In this document: positions 5,098 to 5,858 of the stretch, piece by piece
How the letters are laid out: each line of letters starts with the position of its first letter
How positions within the stretch are numbered: position 1 is the stretch's first letter
DNA from: an uncultured Eubacteriales bacterium
Lineage (GTDB): Bacteria > Bacillota > Clostridia > Lachnospirales > CAG-274
Assembly: GCA_902495025.1 (NCBI GenBank)
Contig: CABUWB010000136.1
Location: 1-5,858, forward strand
Direction of reading: 5' to 3'
Length of the DNA stretch: 5,858 nucleotides
The notes under the pieces: model-generated
What the model was told of the DNA's origin: nothing
Databases searched by the model: none
The model's input: the letters and a program-made list of their open reading frames with translations, nothing else
Program-made: the position numbers and the translations under genes

Positions 5098-5568
5098 ATG
5101 AAGAATAGAACTTGCTGTTTTACTGGGCATAGACGGATTTCAGCTGAGCAAGCTGAGGTTGTAAAGGTTAAGTTAAAATACACGCTTACCGAGATGATTA
5201 AGGCAGGATACCAGTACTTCGGTGCAGGAGGAGCTTTAGGATTTGATACATTAGCAGCATTAACTGTACTTGAGCTTAAAAAGGAGTATCCAAGAATAAA
5301 GCTGATACTTGTTCTTCCCTGTGTAAATCAGACCAGAGGGTGGAATAAAAAAGATGTTGAGGTTTATGACTACATAAAATCCAAATGCGACAAGTGTGTT
5401 TACACCTCGCAGGAGTATACAGAGGGCTGTATGCAAAAAAGGAACAGACACCTTGTTGATAACAGCAGCCTTTGTATTTGTTATCTTGATAGGAACACAG
5501 GTGGAACTGCATACACAGTGAGATATGCAAGGCAGAAAGAATTGAAAATAATAAATTTAGCAGATTAA
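5098..5568 (+). CDS. YpsA-like SLOG-family protein (DUF1273-type)
   Basis: A 156-aa single-domain protein of the SLOG superfamily, the Rossmann-like fold shared by DprA/Smf, LOG and YpsA and thought to bind nucleotides or nucleotide-derived ligands. From the ATG at 5098 the signatures are FTGHR at residues 8-12, the glycine-rich GAGGALGFDTLAA starting at 42, a strand-rich IKLILVLPC, then MQKRNRHLVDNS at 112-123 and GGTAYTVRYA from 135. Length and motifs are complete. No membrane segment or signal is seen, so it is cytosolic. It has its own promoter and is divergent from the XRE repressor. The HNH gene starts 15 bp downstream, so both may share transcripts. Function in phages is not settled: a DNA-uptake or recombination role like DprA and a nucleotide-sensing or defence role are both possible. 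Only the family assignment is firm. Confidence 0.9.
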   Translation: MKNRTCCFTGHRRISAEQAEVVKVKLKYTLTEMIKAGYQYFGAGGALGFDTLAALTVLELKKEYPRIKLILVLPCVNQTRGWNKKDVEVYDYIKSKCDKCVYTSQEYTEGCMQKRNRHLVDNSSLCICYLDRNTGGTAYTVRYARQKELKIINLAD

Positions 5569-5583
5569 TTTGAGGTGAAAGTA

Positions 5584-5858
5584 ATGCCTAAAAGACCAAA
5601 TACACCTTGCAAGCACCCAAGTTGTCCAAGGCTTGTGCCTTATGGCACGAAGTATTGTGATGAGCATAAGGCTCTGCATAATGAGGAAGTAAGGAGTGCG
5701 TATACAAGAGGCTACAACAGACAATGGCAAAAAGCAAGCAAGGCTTTTCTAAATGCACACCCTTTGTGCGAGAAATGCAAAGCTAAGGGAAGATACACCA
5801 AGGCAACGGTTGTTGACCACATCATTCCGCATAGAGGTAACAGAGAGCTGTTTTGGAA
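5584..5858 (+). CDS. HNH endonuclease (3' end outside window)
   Basis: The ATG at 5584 follows GAGGTG at 5572-5577 with 6 nt spacing. The frame stays open to the right edge, giving 91 visible residues. The N-terminus has a probable zinc-binding group, C9, C14, C25 and H28. A basic segment follows, then LCEKCKAKG with C62 and C65, and VVDHIIPHRG, where D78-H79 begins the HNH catalytic ββα-metal motif. The Asn and last His of the motif, and usually a second C-x-x-C, lie beyond the edge. Phage HNH proteins of this layout normally sit just before the small terminase gene and assist cleavage of packaged DNA at cos ends. That neighbour is expected but not visible. Confidence 0.92.
   Translation, partial: MPKRPNTPCKHPSCPRLVPYGTKYCDEHKALHNEEVRSAYTRGYNRQWQKASKAFLNAHPLCEKCKAKGRYTKATVVDHIIPHRGNRELFW

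Overview
The window reads as part of a temperate phage or prophage of a low-GC Gram-positive host. The host is most likely a gut Clostridia/Lachnospiraceae-type Firmicute. This rests on strong GGAGG ribosome-binding sites, compact overlapping genes, and a set of families (VapE-type primase/helicase, VRR-NUC nuclease, SNF2 helicase, DUF1492 sigma-like regulator, HNH nuclease) that typically lie in this order in Firmicutes prophages. The host assignment is inference from gene content, not from a database search.

Layout. Positions 1-1958 hold the 3' part of a VapE-family replication protein whose N-terminus lies outside the window. Positions 1959-2186 are non-coding and unusually structured: four TGTCAC/GTGACA elements spaced 18-19 bp, an AT-rich stretch, an 11-bp inverted repeat and a CGCGCG palindrome. 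This is a candidate replication origin or control region. Positions 2187-4524 are a tight rightward operon of four genes with overlapping ends: an unknown 111-aa protein, a VRR-NUC nuclease, an SNF2-type helicase and a DUF1492/sigma-70-region-4-like regulator. Directly after it (4521-4619) come three TGTCAC-like repeats exactly 10 bp apart that overlap an extended -10 promoter, followed closely by an intrinsic terminator. This resembles a phage late control region.

The typical next gene, an HNH nuclease at the start of the packaging module, begins only at 5584 and runs off the right edge. Between the control region and the HNH gene sits a two-gene block: a leftward XRE-type repressor (4643-4951) and a rightward YpsA-like SLOG protein (5098-5568), with a divergent promoter/operator region between them. 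This looks like an accessory (moron-like) insertion.

How it works together (inference). The VapE protein opens and primes the DNA. The VRR-NUC and SNF2 pair processes or remodels replication or recombination intermediates. The DUF1492 protein may switch on late transcription from the repeat-bearing promoter beside its own gene. The HNH nuclease would act in packaging. The most interesting signal is that one 11-bp sequence, GTTGTCACCTA, occurs in both structured non-coding regions. It may link replication control and late transcription through a single DNA-binding protein.
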